NCBI RefSeq assembly: GCF_002939865.1
Contig: NZ_MDEE01000006.1
Location: 1 to 64,000 of the forward strand
From: Xanthomonas dyei
GTDB lineage: Bacteria > Pseudomonadota > Gammaproteobacteria > Xanthomonadales > Xanthomonadaceae
Reading direction: 5' to 3'
DNA length: 64,000 nt
Shown here: in pieces, positions 38,191 to 47,090 of the stretch
How the letters are laid out: every line of letters begins with the position of its first letter
How positions within the stretch are numbered: position 1 is the stretch's first letter
The notes under the pieces: model-generated
Database searches by the model: none
What the model was told of the DNA's origin: nothing
What the model saw: only the letters and a program-made list of their open reading frames with translations
Translations under genes and position numbers: made by a program

Positions 38191-38823
38191 ATGCCTATCG
38201 CCCGCTCACAGCCGTTGTCCTCGGGTGCAGGTGCCAGCCGCGCGGCATTGCCGCGCGTACCGCAGTTGTCGGCGCTGGGCACGGTGCTGTGTTTGTATCG
38301 TCCAGCGCTGGGCAATGAACTCGATGGCTGGCAGCACGCCGTCGATGCCGCCGCCTCGCGCCAGGTGGACAGCGATGGCGTGCGCGAAAGCATCTGGTTT
38401 TTCGATGCCGACGGCCAATGCTGCTGGCGGCTGTATCTGTTGCCGGACAGCGATTTTTTGAGTTGGGATCGCCTGGTCTCGCGCTTGCCGCCACTGCCGA
38501 CGGAGACGCACGGCCTGGGTGTCGGCGAACGCTTATGGCGTCGGCTGGCCGGACGCCTGCGCGGTGAGAGCTGGCGCTTGAGCGCGCTGCGCCTGCAGTC
38601 CACTGCCAACCGCCAGCAGCCGCTGGTTGCCAGTCTTGCGACCGTGTCTGCGCTGGGCGCCGAGGTTGCCGCGCGCCTGGCCCGCGAAGAAGGCATCGAC
38701 GGGCGTGTGGCAGCGGACGATTGCTGCTGCGCACGCGCTGCCGCCTCGCGCGCTGCGCAGGCCACCTCGCGCGGTACCGATCCCACCGAGATGACCACGT
38801 CGCTGCTGCGCCTGCGCCGCTGA
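38191..38823 (+). CDS. Heme-uptake-associated protein (hemin transport protein-like)
   Basis: 210 residues beginning 5 bases after the hemin receptor stop, so translationally linked. No signal peptide or membrane segment. The segment SIWFFDADGQCCWRLYLLPDSDFLSWDRL resembles genes annotated as hemin transport proteins in xanthomonads and could be a divergent heme-handling (HemS/ChuX-like) domain. The tail is Cys/Ala-rich (ADDCCCARAAASRAAQ). Function is inferred mainly from position. A cytoplasmic heme carrier or heme-degrading helper is the natural guess. Confidence 0.7.
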   Translation: MPIARSQPLSSGAGASRAALPRVPQLSALGTVLCLYRPALGNELDGWQHAVDAAASRQVDSDGVRESIWFFDADGQCCWRLYLLPDSDFLSWDRLVSRLPPLPTETHGLGVGERLWRRLAGRLRGESWRLSALRLQSTANRQQPLVASLATVSALGAEVAARLAREEGIDGRVAADDCCCARAAASRAAQATSRGTDPTEMTTSLLRLRR

Positions 38824-38852
38824 CGTTCCCACGACCACGACCGAGAGTTCCG

Positions 38853-39782
38853 ATGAGCCGACTGTTCCCGTATTTTCCTGCAGCGATGCTGAGCCTGTTA
38901 CCGGTGGTCGCCACTGCGGCCGCAGAGCCCGATCGCGATCGCCAGAGCATCCTGGCGATGCAGGGCGAATACGCGGTGGATTTCGCCTTCGACGAAACCG
39001 TGTTGCTCAAGCCCGGTTACGAGCGCGCGTCGGCGATGCGCAGCGCTGCCAACGAGGTGGTGATTGTGGTGGAAGACACGCCACGCAAGATCGTGCTGCA
39101 GCACCTGCTGGTGGACGAGAAGACCAAGCATGTGACCAAGCACTGGCGGCAGGATTGGGTCTACGAAGCGCCGCAGCGTTTCGAATTCAGCTCCGATCAG
39201 ACCTGGCAGGTGCGCGCTGTGTCGGCGACGAAGACTGCAGGTGCATGGACGCAATGCGTGTTCGAGGTGAGCGATGCGCCGCGTTATTGCGGCACCGGGC
39301 GCTGGGACTACGCCGACGGTCACCCCACCTGGACCAGCGACCTGAGTTGGCGTCCGTTGCCGCGCCGCGAATACACCAAGCGCAGCGACTACAACGCGCT
39401 GTCGGTGATCAATCGCCATACGCTCACGCCCAACGGTTGGACACACGAACAGTTCAACACCAAGGTGGTGCGCAATCCCGATGGAAGCCAGCAGGCCATC
39501 GCGCGCGAGTTCGGCTTCAACGATTACCGGAAGACCACCGAGGTCGACTTTGCGCCGGCCTACGCCTACTGGAAAGCCACGCAAGGCTACTGGGCCAAGG
39601 TGCGCACGCGCTGGGCCACCTTCCTTGATACCCCGCCAGGCCTGCATCTGAAAACCAGGCCCGATGGCATGGCGATGATCATGCCGATGTTCGAACAGGC
39701 CGACACCGTGCAGAAGGGCAAGCCGGTCAAGGACGCGCAACTCGACGCGGTCTTCGCGCAGTGGGTGGAGGCTGCGAACTAA
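38853..39782 (+). CDS. Secreted protein, DUF6607-like, linked to heme uptake genes
   Basis: 309 residues from the ATG at 38853, 29 bases after the previous gene. Signal peptide (FPAAMLSLLPVVATAAA) followed by a soluble domain rich in Trp and Tyr (KHWRQDWVYEAPQRFEF, YCGTGRWDYADGHPTWTSDLSW, YAYWKATQGYWAKVRTRW). It matches a family of uncharacterised periplasmic proteins (DUF6607, from memory) that often accompany iron receptors. Its place at the end of the hem unit suggests a periplasmic role during heme import. No catalytic motif is recognised. Confidence 0.75.
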   Translation: MSRLFPYFPAAMLSLLPVVATAAAEPDRDRQSILAMQGEYAVDFAFDETVLLKPGYERASAMRSAANEVVIVVEDTPRKIVLQHLLVDEKTKHVTKHWRQDWVYEAPQRFEFSSDQTWQVRAVSATKTAGAWTQCVFEVSDAPRYCGTGRWDYADGHPTWTSDLSWRPLPRREYTKRSDYNALSVINRHTLTPNGWTHEQFNTKVVRNPDGSQQAIAREFGFNDYRKTTEVDFAPAYAYWKATQGYWAKVRTRWATFLDTPPGLHLKTRPDGMAMIMPMFEQADTVQKGKPVKDAQLDAVFAQWVEAAN

Positions 39783-39796
39783 CCACCGGCTCTCGT

Positions 39797-39859
39797 AGGA
39801 GCGCATCCGGGCGCGACGCGGCCTTCCCGGTAACGCCCGTCGCGCCCGGGTACGCTCCT
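39797..39859. repeat. REP-like hairpin element, copy A
   Basis: 21-base arms AGGAGCGCATCCGGGCGCGAC (39797-39817, shown with its flanking CGT as CGTAGGAGCGCATCC...) and 39839-39859 pair with two mismatches around a 21-base loop. The same element, with a different set of changes, occurs at 40027-40089, and related half-elements occur in the 129-bp repeat at 12.5 kb. It resembles the palindromic REP elements common in Xanthomonas and Pseudomonas. Confidence 0.8.
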
Positions 39860-39875
39860 CCGGGCAAGACCGCGG

Positions 39876-39993
39876 TTATTCCTTGAACATCAAAAATGCC
39901 GCTACCAGGATCAGCCCGAATGCGGCCCAGTGATTCCACTTCAGCGACGTAAGGTCGAGAAGCCGGCAAACACCAGCAACCTGATCACCTCGT
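39876..39993 (-). pseudogene. Duplicated, frameshifted 3' end of the DUF486 gene
   Basis: The minus strand here encodes the last 19 or so residues of the DUF486 protein (LKWNHWAAFGLILVAAFLM...) with identical stop, preceded by a 10-base deletion relative to the intact gene (CTACCTGGGCCAGT reduced to ACGT). The match then continues in another frame as EVIRLLVFAGFST before ending near 39993. It lies exactly 230 bases from the same sequence in the intact gene, next to its own REP-like hairpin. Confidence 0.85.
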
Positions 39994-40026
39994 GTCGAAC
40001 CGATGAATGACGCACAAGAACGTCGT

Positions 40027-40089
40027 AGGAGCGCATCCGGGCGCGACGCGGCCTTCCTGGTAATGCCCGTCGCGCCCAGGTGCGCTCCT
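40027..40089. repeat. REP-like hairpin element, copy B
   Basis: Arms at 40027-40047 and 40069-40089, again with two mismatches, 17 bases after the 3' end of the DUF486 gene on the minus strand. It could also act as its transcription terminator or 3' protector. The offset to copy A is 230 bases, the same as for the duplicated gene end. Confidence 0.8.
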
Positions 40090-40105
40090 ACGGGCTAGAC
40101 CGCGG

Positions 40106-40456
40106 TTATTCCTTGAACATCAAAAATGCCGCCACCAGGATCAGCCCGAATGCGGCCCAGTGATTCCACTTCAGCGACTGGCCCAGGTAGAAGGTCGAGA
40201 AGCCGGCGAACACCAGCAGCGTGATCACTTCCTGCATGCCCTTGAGCTGCGGCGCCGAATACACCGCGCTGCCCAGGCGATTGCCCGGCACCTGCAGGCA
40301 GTATTCGAAAAACGCGATGCCCCAGCTGACCAGGATCGCGATCATCAGCGGCGTGCTTTTGTACTTCAGATGCCCGTACCAGGCGAAGGTCATGAACACG
40401 TTGCTGGCGAGTAACAGCAGGATTGGGTACAGGTAGGCAGTGAAAGCGGTAGGCAT
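40106..40456 (-). CDS. DUF486 family small membrane protein (DMT-like)
   Basis: 116 residues from the ATG at 40456 (MPTAFTAYLYPILLLLASN); an ATG at 40489 would add 11 residues without a hydrophobic start. Four hydrophobic segments fill the protein (YPILLLLASNVFMTFAWYG, PLMIAILVSWGIAFFEYCL, VITLLVFAGFSTFYL, WAAFGLILVAAFLM). This is the DUF486 family, related to small multidrug/DMT transporters. The role is unknown. Its 3' end has been duplicated just downstream (39876-39993). Confidence 0.9.
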   Translation of the reverse strand: MPTAFTAYLYPILLLLASNVFMTFAWYGHLKYKSTPLMIAILVSWGIAFFEYCLQVPGNRLGSAVYSAPQLKGMQEVITLLVFAGFSTFYLGQSLKWNHWAAFGLILVAAFLMFKE

Positions 40457-40631
40457 GACGGCGGACGGCAGGAAAGGGGCCGGCAGCATAAGCCAGTGCC
40501 GTTAAGCGCACGCGACCGTTTCGATGCGCCGGGCGCAGGCTAAGGTGGTCGGAGGCCCGGGGGATACGCTGGTCTGCAACAGGGCCATGCAAAACGACTG
40601 ACCTCACGTCGCGGCTCCCACGCTCACCCTG

Positions 40632-41516
40632 CTAGCGCTGCATCCCCCAGCGGCGCACGGTGAGACGTTCGATGGCCTGGAACACCACGCCTTCCACCAG
40701 CAGGCCCAGTACGATCACCATGGCCAGGCCGGCGAATACCTTGTCGGTGTACAGCTCGTTGCGGTTCTGGAAGATGTACCAGCCCAGGCCGCCCTGGCCG
40801 GAGGTGGCGCCGAACACCAGTTCGGCCGCGATCAGGGTGCGCCAGGCGAACGCCCAGCCGATCTTCAGGCCGGACAGGATCGCCGGCAGCGCGGCCGGAA
40901 TCAGCAACTGCGCCACGTAGCGTGGGCCACGCAAGCCGTAGTTGCGGCCGGCCATGCGCAGGGTCTCAGGCACCGCCTGGAAGCCGGCGTAGGTGGTCAG
41001 CGCCAGCGGCCACAGCACCGAATGCACCAGCACGAACACCAGGCTACCGGTGCCCAGCCCGAACCACAGCAAGGCCAGCGGCAACAGCGCGATGGCTGGC
41101 AGCGGGTTGAACATCGCCGTCAGCGTGCCGAGCACATCGCGGCCCCAGCGCGTGGAGGCGGCCAGGGCGGTGAGCACGAAGGCCAGCACCACGCCGAGCA
41201 CATACCCCTGCGCCAGCACCTTTAGCGAGGCACCCACGCGGCGCAGCAATTCGCCCGACAGCAGCCCCTCAAAAAACGCGCGTGCGGTCTGCCATGCGCT
41301 GGGCAGCATCAGATCGTCGCCGACTACCCGCGCGGCGATTTCCCATACCGCCACCAGCACCGCCAGCACCAGCGCCTTGCGCAGCCATGGCGGCGCATGC
41401 CAGCGCGCAGGCGCGGCCGTGGCGATCAGTGCGGGGTCCAGCGGCTGGACGGCCAGTTCGTACTCGGCGCGCACCGGCGGGAGCGGTGGCAGCTTGGCGG
41501 CAGGGCTGCGGCTCAT
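40632..41516 (-). CDS. ABC transporter permease, taurine/alkanesulfonate type
   Basis: 294 residues from the ATG at 41516, which overlaps the ATPase stop (ATGA). After a cytoplasmic N-terminus of about 50 residues come six hydrophobic segments (LVLAVLVAVWEIAARVV, VLGVVLAFVLTALAA, IALLPLALLWFGLG). The EAA-type loop RMAGRNYGLRGPRYVAQLLIPAALP contacts the ATPase. This matches TauC/SsuC permeases, last gene of the tauD-binding protein-ATPase-permease unit. Confidence 0.92.
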   Translation of the reverse strand: MSRSPAAKLPPLPPVRAEYELAVQPLDPALIATAAPARWHAPPWLRKALVLAVLVAVWEIAARVVGDDLMLPSAWQTARAFFEGLLSGELLRRVGASLKVLAQGYVLGVVLAFVLTALAASTRWGRDVLGTLTAMFNPLPAIALLPLALLWFGLGTGSLVFVLVHSVLWPLALTTYAGFQAVPETLRMAGRNYGLRGPRYVAQLLIPAALPAILSGLKIGWAFAWRTLIAAELVFGATSGQGGLGWYIFQNRNELYTDKVFAGLAMVIVLGLLVEGVVFQAIERLTVRRWGMQR

Positions 41517-42346
41517 GGCAGTGCCTCGCGTTGACGCATGGCCGGGCGACGCAACGGCGCCACCTTGTCGTTGTCGAGCGTGGCGTCGGGCAGGTCGAAC
41601 AGTAAGCGGTGAATGCGCTGCGCGGTTTGCTGAAACGCCACGCTCCCGGCGCTGTGCGGCCCGAACGCGTGCGCGTTGAGTTCGGCGCGCACCTGGCCGG
41701 GATGCGGCGACAGCAGCAACACACGGTTGCCGACCACCAGCGCTTCCTCGATGGAGTGGGTGACAAACAACAGCGTGAAGCGCAATTGTTCCCACAGTTC
41801 CAGCACCTGCTCCTGCATGCGCGAGCGCGTCAGCGCGTCCAGCGCAGCGAATGGCTCGTCCATCAACAGCACCCGCGGGCGCATCGCCAGTGCGCGGGCA
41901 ATGGCAACGCGTTGCTTCATGCCACCGGACAAGGTGTGCGGGTAGGCCTCTGCAAACGCGCTCAACCCGACCTGCGCCAGACTTTCGTCGGCACGCTCGC
42001 GCGCTTCGGCGCGGCTGAGCTTGCGCGCTGCGCGCAGGCCGAAGATCACGTTCTCGCGCACGGTCTTCCACGGTGCCAGTTGATCGAACTCCTGGAACAC
42101 CACCACTCGATCCGGCCCTGGTCCGGTCACTGTGCGCCCGTCCAGACGGATCTGTCCTTCGCGCGGACTGACGAAGCCGGCCACCGCCTTGAGCAAGGTG
42201 GACTTGCCGCATCCCGACGGCCCAAGCAGCACAAAACGATCGGCTTCATGCACATCGAAGCGCACCCGATGCGTTGCGCGCACCACGCGCTGCGCGGATG
42301 CATACTCCAGGCTGACATGATCCACTTGCAGCAAGGGTGTGCTCAT
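41513..42346 (-). CDS. ABC transporter ATP-binding protein, taurine/alkanesulfonate type
   Basis: 277 residues. Walker A LLGPSGCGKSTLLKAVAG, Q-loop VFQEFDQLAPW, signature LSGGMKQRVAIARAL, Walker B RVLLMDEPFAALD and the switch His (LLFVTHSIEEAL) are all intact. The subclass is TauB/SsuB. The start at 42346 lies 3 bases before the binding-protein stop region, and its end overlaps the permease start, so translation is coupled. Confidence 0.95.
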   Translation of the reverse strand: MSTPLLQVDHVSLEYASAQRVVRATHRVRFDVHEADRFVLLGPSGCGKSTLLKAVAGFVSPREGQIRLDGRTVTGPGPDRVVVFQEFDQLAPWKTVRENVIFGLRAARKLSRAEARERADESLAQVGLSAFAEAYPHTLSGGMKQRVAIARALAMRPRVLLMDEPFAALDALTRSRMQEQVLELWEQLRFTLLFVTHSIEEALVVGNRVLLLSPHPGQVRAELNAHAFGPHSAGSVAFQQTAQRIHRLLFDLPDATLDNDKVAPLRRPAMRQREALP

Positions 42347-42349
42347 CGC

Positions 42350-43396
42350 TCAGCTCCCGCCTGCAATCAGCGGATCATCGAAGAAATAATCGCCCACCTT
42401 GGCAGGCGCCTGCTTGATCGCACCGCTGTGTTGCATGAACTTGCCCAGCTTCAGCGTGTTCTGCGGCGCCACGGTGAACTGCACCTTGGGGTCCTTGAGA
42501 ATCTGCAGGACCAGCGCGCGATCGATGCTTGAACCATTGCGACGCAAAAAGATATCCGCCGCCTGCTCCGGGTGCGCGGTGACGAATTTCGCCGCCTGAT
42601 CCAGTGCGGCCACAAACGCGCGATAGGTCTTGGGGTTGTCGCGGCGGAATTTTTCGGTGGCGTACAACACCGTGGCCGACGACGGGCCGCCTTCGATGTC
42701 ATAGGAGCTGGTCACGATATGGGCAGCCGGGTTGCGCGCCAGTTCCTGTTCCTGAAACGGCGGGCTGGCGAAATGCGCGGTGATTTCGGTGCGGCCACGG
42801 ATGATCGCTGCGGCGGCATCCGGGTGCGGCAATGCCACCTGCAACGGATCCAGCTGATGGGTGCCCTTGTCGCCCCAGCGTTGTTGCGAGGCATGTTGCA
42901 GAAACCGCGATTGCACCGACACGCCGGTGGCCGGCACCGCAATACGGTCCTGCGGCGTGAAGTCGCCGATGCTCTTGATGCGCGGGTGATTGCTGATCAG
43001 GTAGTACGGAAAATTGCCCAGCGAGGCCACGCCACGCACATTCTGCCGGCCACGCGTACGGTCCCAGATGGTGAACAACGGCCCGACGCCTGCGCCTGCG
43101 ATATCGATCGAACCGGTGAGCAAGGCATCGTTGACCGCCGCGCCGCCGGACAACTGCAGGAACTGCACATCGATGTCCACGCCAGCGGCCTTGCCTTGTT
43201 GCTCGATCAGCTTCTGGTCCTGTGCCACATCCAGCAGCAGGTAGACGATGCCGAACTGCTTGGCGATGCGTAGCTTTCCTTCTGCCTGCGCGGTGGCGCT
43301 CAGCAGCAACGGCAGTGCTGCCAGCAGCAACACCGCGACGCGCCTCGAGACTGTGCGGCGCTGCGACGGTGCGTGAGAGGTGACGTTCAAACGCAT
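42350..43396 (-). CDS. Periplasmic substrate-binding protein (SsuA/TauA/NMT1-like)
   Basis: 348 residues from the ATG at 43396 (TGGAG upstream). Signal peptide (SRRVAVLLLAALPLLLSATAQA) then EGKLRIAKQFGIVYLLLDVAQDQKL. The binding-lobe segments SGGAAVNDALLTGSIDIAGAG and DRIAVPATGVSVQSRFLQH are typical of the NMT1/THI5-like and SsuA families. It delivers a small sulfonate-type or similar ligand to the ABC importer encoded just downstream. The exact ligand is inferred from the adjacent TauD-like dioxygenase. Confidence 0.9.
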   Translation of the reverse strand: MRLNVTSHAPSQRRTVSRRVAVLLLAALPLLLSATAQAEGKLRIAKQFGIVYLLLDVAQDQKLIEQQGKAAGVDIDVQFLQLSGGAAVNDALLTGSIDIAGAGVGPLFTIWDRTRGRQNVRGVASLGNFPYYLISNHPRIKSIGDFTPQDRIAVPATGVSVQSRFLQHASQQRWGDKGTHQLDPLQVALPHPDAAAAIIRGRTEITAHFASPPFQEQELARNPAAHIVTSSYDIEGGPSSATVLYATEKFRRDNPKTYRAFVAALDQAAKFVTAHPEQAADIFLRRNGSSIDRALVLQILKDPKVQFTVAPQNTLKLGKFMQHSGAIKQAPAKVGDYFFDDPLIAGGS

Positions 43397-43439
43397 GCGG
43401 CGCTCCAGTCGAAAGGGGGAGGAGGGGACAGGCGCACGC

Positions 43440-44357
43440 TCAGAACGGCGCATCGCCTTCGATGGTGGTGCGGTTGAGCCGGCGGCGCAGGTGGTCGGGT
43501 GTGCCGGCAGCCAGATGCATGACCGAGCGGTTGTCCCAGAACACCATGTCGTGCGCCTGCCATTGATGCCGGTACACCAAGGCATCGCGGGTACTGTGTT
43601 CGAACAATGTCTGCAGCAACGCAGTACTTTCGTCGTCGTGCAGCCCGACGATACGGGTGGTGAAGTGTTCGCTGACAAATAGCGCCTTTTGCCCGGTTTC
43701 CGGGTGCGTGCGCACGATGGGATGCTGCACCGGCGTCACTTCGGCAATCTGCTCGGGCGTCAGCGCCGGGCGCCACGGGTTGCGTGCGCGCAGCGCTTCG
43801 TATTTGGCGAGATAACTATGTTCGGCACGCAGGTCCTGCACGCGCCGCTTGAGCGGCTCGGGCAGCGTTTGCCAGGCCAGATGCTGATTGGCGAACAAGG
43901 TGTCGCCGCCTTCGCTGGGCAGTTCCTGCGCATGCAGCAGCGAGCCCAGGCTGGGCGTTTCCTTGTAAGACAGATCCGAGTGCCAGTAATGCCCGGCATC
44001 GCCCAGCCCGATCGGCTCACCGTTCTCCTTGATGTTGGACACCACCAGCACTTCCGGATGCCCGGGCAACTGGAAGTTGCGCAGCACATGGATTTGCAAC
44101 GGCCCGAAACGACGGCTGAAATCCACCTGCTGCGCAGGCGTGATGCGTTGATCGCGGAACACCAGCACGTGATGCTCCAGATGCGCGGCGTGGATGCGCG
44201 CAAAAGTTGCGGCATCCAGCGGCTGCGACAGATCCAGCCCCAGGACTTCCGCACCCAGCGGCGCGTCGAACGGCACGATTCGCACGCCGGACGCCTGCGC
44301 GGCGGCGGCATCGTTGCGCGGCGATTGCACGCGCGCTGCAGAACTCACGCTAGCCAT
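43440..44357 (-). CDS. tauD: TauD/TfdA-family Fe(II)/2-oxoglutarate dioxygenase
   Basis: 305 residues from the ATG at 44357 (GAGGTGCC upstream). Metal ligands: His-x-Asp in GHYWHSDLSYKE and the distal His in WDNRSVMHLAAG; 2-oxoglutarate-binding Arg in HLRRRLNRTTIEGD. Such enzymes hydroxylate taurine or related sulfonates so that sulfite is released. It is the first gene of the importer unit (binding protein 43 bases downstream). Taurine versus other substrates cannot be told from sequence alone. Confidence 0.9.
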   Translation of the reverse strand: MASVSSAARVQSPRNDAAAAQASGVRIVPFDAPLGAEVLGLDLSQPLDAATFARIHAAHLEHHVLVFRDQRITPAQQVDFSRRFGPLQIHVLRNFQLPGHPEVLVVSNIKENGEPIGLGDAGHYWHSDLSYKETPSLGSLLHAQELPSEGGDTLFANQHLAWQTLPEPLKRRVQDLRAEHSYLAKYEALRARNPWRPALTPEQIAEVTPVQHPIVRTHPETGQKALFVSEHFTTRIVGLHDDESTALLQTLFEHSTRDALVYRHQWQAHDMVFWDNRSVMHLAAGTPDHLRRRLNRTTIEGDAPF

Positions 44358-44606
44358 GACGGTGGCACCTCGACGACAGCTAAAGGCCGCCCGAACGGCG
44401 ACCGGACTGGTCACTCTAGGCAGTCGTGCCGCCGCTGCGAACGTACGATTGGCAAGGTGCTTATGCGCTGCAGGTATATGCGGCGCGACGTCGGCGATGC
44501 CGATCGCGTCGTAAGGCGCAGCGCTCCATGACAGTGGGCCATGGAGCGCATCTGGTGGCGGACGACTCAGCCGATAGCCAACGCTTGGCCGCCTCTATGG
44601 CGGGCG

Positions 44607-47090
44607 TTATTCGGTGCGCAACGCCAACGCAGGTGGTGTGGACAGAATGCGCCGGGTGCCCGACCAGCCTGCCAGCAGGCTCAACGCCAGCCCGAACGCG
44701 CCACCCAGCAACAACCGCGGCCAATCCGGCGCAAGTGCGATGTCGAACGCCTGCTGCCCGACCACCGCGCCGATGACGGCGGCGGCCGTCACCGCAAGGC
44801 CTGCGGCCAGCAGCCCCAACGCGCCGAATTCCACCAGCACGGCGCCACGCAGCTGCCCGCGCCGCGCACCCAAGGTGCGCAGCACCGCACTGTCGTAGCG
44901 GCGCTCGCCTGCGGTGGCCTGCAACGCGGCCAGCAGCACCAGCACGCCGGCCAGCAGGCTGAAGCCCATCACCAGTTGCACGGCCTGCGCCACCTGGTCG
45001 ATCACCTCGCGCACGCGGCCGAGAATGGCATCGATATCCAGGACCGAAATATTGGGGTAGTCGCGGCTCAGCGACGCCAGCTTGGGTGCGCTACCGGGCG
45101 GCAGATGGAAGGCAGAAATCAGGTTGTACGGCGCATCGCCCACCGCGCCCTGGTTGAGCAGCAGGAAGAAGTTGACCCGGAACGAATCCCAATCGGCCTT
45201 GCGGATGCTGGTAACGGTGAAGCTGCGCTGTTGTTCGCCCAGCAACAAGGTGATGCGGTCGCCGAGCTTGAGCTGATAGCGCTGTGCCCAGCCTTCTTCC
45301 ACCGAGGCTTCCGCTGCGGTGCTCTCGGCTGCCCAGAACTTGCCCTGCAACAGCGTATTTGCCGGCGGAAATGCATGCCGCCAGGAAAAATTGACCGGGC
45401 GGTTGTCGCCGTCGCCATCGTCCTGCGGGTCGCGGTCGCCGCGGACAGGCGGCTTGTCGTTGATCGCGATCAGCCGCCCGGTGGAAAACGGCTCCACCGC
45501 CGCGTTGTCCACACCCAGGCCGCGCAAGGTCTGCAGCACCGGCGCGGTCTGCTCGGGCTGGATGTTCATCAGGAAGTAGTTGGGCGTGTCCGCAGGCAAA
45601 CGGTCGCGCCATTGGCCAAGCAGGCCCGGGCCGACCACCGCCAGCAGCAACAGCGCGCACAACGACAGCGACAGACCGACCAACTGCACCACGCTCAACC
45701 CACGTCGGCGCGTCAGCGAGGCCAGACCCAGCTTCCAGGCCCCGCGCAGGCGGTGCTGGATCGGCCGTAGCAACGTCAGCAATCCCAGCCCCAGCAGCAT
45801 CGCCACCACCGCCAGCGCGGCCAGGCCGCCCAACACCCAGCCGGCCAGCACCAGGTTGCCGGTGGCATAGACAGTAAGCGCCAGTGTGGCGGCCAACGCG
45901 GCCGCATACACCAGCAGGGAGCTCGGCGGCACCGCGGCAAAGCTGCGGTTGAGCACGCGCATCGGCGGCACGTTACGCAGCCGCAGCAGCGGCGGCAGGC
46001 CGAAGCCCAGCAACAGCACCAGGCCGATGCCCGCACCCGCTAGCGCAGGGGTGGCCTGCGGCAACGGCAGCCGGTTCGGGATCAGGCTGCCCAGCGCCTG
46101 CACCAGGCCTTCCTGCGCCAGCATGCCCAAGCCAATGCCGACCAGGCAGGCCGGGATGGCGGTCAACAGCAACTGCAGCGACAGCATCGCCAGGATGTCG
46201 CGCTGTTTTGCGCCCAGGCAGCGCAGCACCGCCACGGTGTCGATGCGGCGCATCGCAAAGCGATTGGCTGCCAGTGCGGTGGCCACGCCGGACAGCAATA
46301 CCGCCAGCAACGCCGACAGGGCCAGGAAACGCCCGGCGCGATCGAACGCGGCGCGCATGCCGCGTTGGGTGTCTTCGATGCCGACCAGGCGGTATTCGCT
46401 GGCGCGCGGCTTGAGCCAGGCGCGCAGGTCGGCGATCGCGTTCGGCGCACCGGCAAACATCAAGCGATAGGAGGCACGGCTGCCCGGGCCCAGCAGGCCG
46501 GCGCCCTCGATGTCGGCGCGGTTGACCAGCAACGGCGGCGACAGCTGCATCAACTCACCGGAGGCGTCCGGCTCGGCGCGCAGCACGCCGGTGATGGTCA
46601 GATGGCCGGCGCCGAACTCCAGCTGTTCGCCTACGCGCAGGCCGAGGGCTTCCAGCAGCCGCGGGTCGGCATAGGCCTGGCCCGGCGGCGGTGCGGTGGC
46701 GGGGGTGCCTTCCGGGTCGCTAGCGCCTTTGGAGACCAGCAACTGACCGCGCAGTGGATAGCCGGGCCCCACGCCGCGGATATTGGCCATCTGGCTGGCC
46801 TCGCCATGAAACAACACGCTCGGGAAGCTGACCATGCGCGTGCTTTGCAGCCCACGTCGCTGCGCCTCGTCGGTGAAGTCGGCCGGGATCTCCTGGCGTC
46901 CGGTGACACCCAGGTCGCCGCCCAGCACTTCGGCTGCGCTGGAGGTCAGTGCCAGGGTCACCCGGTCCACCAGGGTGCCCACTGCGGTCATCACCGCCAC
47001 GCCCAGCACCAGCGCGGCGAACACGGTCAGCAGGTCGCCTGCCAGGAATTCCCGCCGTACCGCACGCGCGGCCTGCCGCAGCACGTTCAT
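44607..47090 (-). CDS. FtsX-like ABC transporter permease (YbbP type)
   Basis: 827 residues. N-terminal membrane helix (AGDLLTVFAALVLGVAVMTAVG), a large periplasmic domain (about 45-260), a group of four helices with the FtsX core (IDTVAVLRCLGAKQRDILAML), a second large periplasmic region (PNYFLMNIQPEQTAPVL ... SWRHAFPP) and a second FtsX core (YDSAVLRTLGARRGQLRGAVLVEFGALGLL). This two-core layout matches E. coli YbbP, a partner of the ATPase YbbA next to the TesA gene. The function in envelope lipid or lipoprotein handling is unproven. Its start overlaps the ATPase stop (ATGA). Confidence 0.93.
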   Translation of the reverse strand: MNVLRQAARAVRREFLAGDLLTVFAALVLGVAVMTAVGTLVDRVTLALTSSAAEVLGGDLGVTGRQEIPADFTDEAQRRGLQSTRMVSFPSVLFHGEASQMANIRGVGPGYPLRGQLLVSKGASDPEGTPATAPPPGQAYADPRLLEALGLRVGEQLEFGAGHLTITGVLRAEPDASGELMQLSPPLLVNRADIEGAGLLGPGSRASYRLMFAGAPNAIADLRAWLKPRASEYRLVGIEDTQRGMRAAFDRAGRFLALSALLAVLLSGVATALAANRFAMRRIDTVAVLRCLGAKQRDILAMLSLQLLLTAIPACLVGIGLGMLAQEGLVQALGSLIPNRLPLPQATPALAGAGIGLVLLLGFGLPPLLRLRNVPPMRVLNRSFAAVPPSSLLVYAAALAATLALTVYATGNLVLAGWVLGGLAALAVVAMLLGLGLLTLLRPIQHRLRGAWKLGLASLTRRRGLSVVQLVGLSLSLCALLLLAVVGPGLLGQWRDRLPADTPNYFLMNIQPEQTAPVLQTLRGLGVDNAAVEPFSTGRLIAINDKPPVRGDRDPQDDGDGDNRPVNFSWRHAFPPANTLLQGKFWAAESTAAEASVEEGWAQRYQLKLGDRITLLLGEQQRSFTVTSIRKADWDSFRVNFFLLLNQGAVGDAPYNLISAFHLPPGSAPKLASLSRDYPNISVLDIDAILGRVREVIDQVAQAVQLVMGFSLLAGVLVLLAALQATAGERRYDSAVLRTLGARRGQLRGAVLVEFGALGLLAAGLAVTAAAVIGAVVGQQAFDIALAPDWPRLLLGGAFGLALSLLAGWSGTRRILSTPPALALRTE

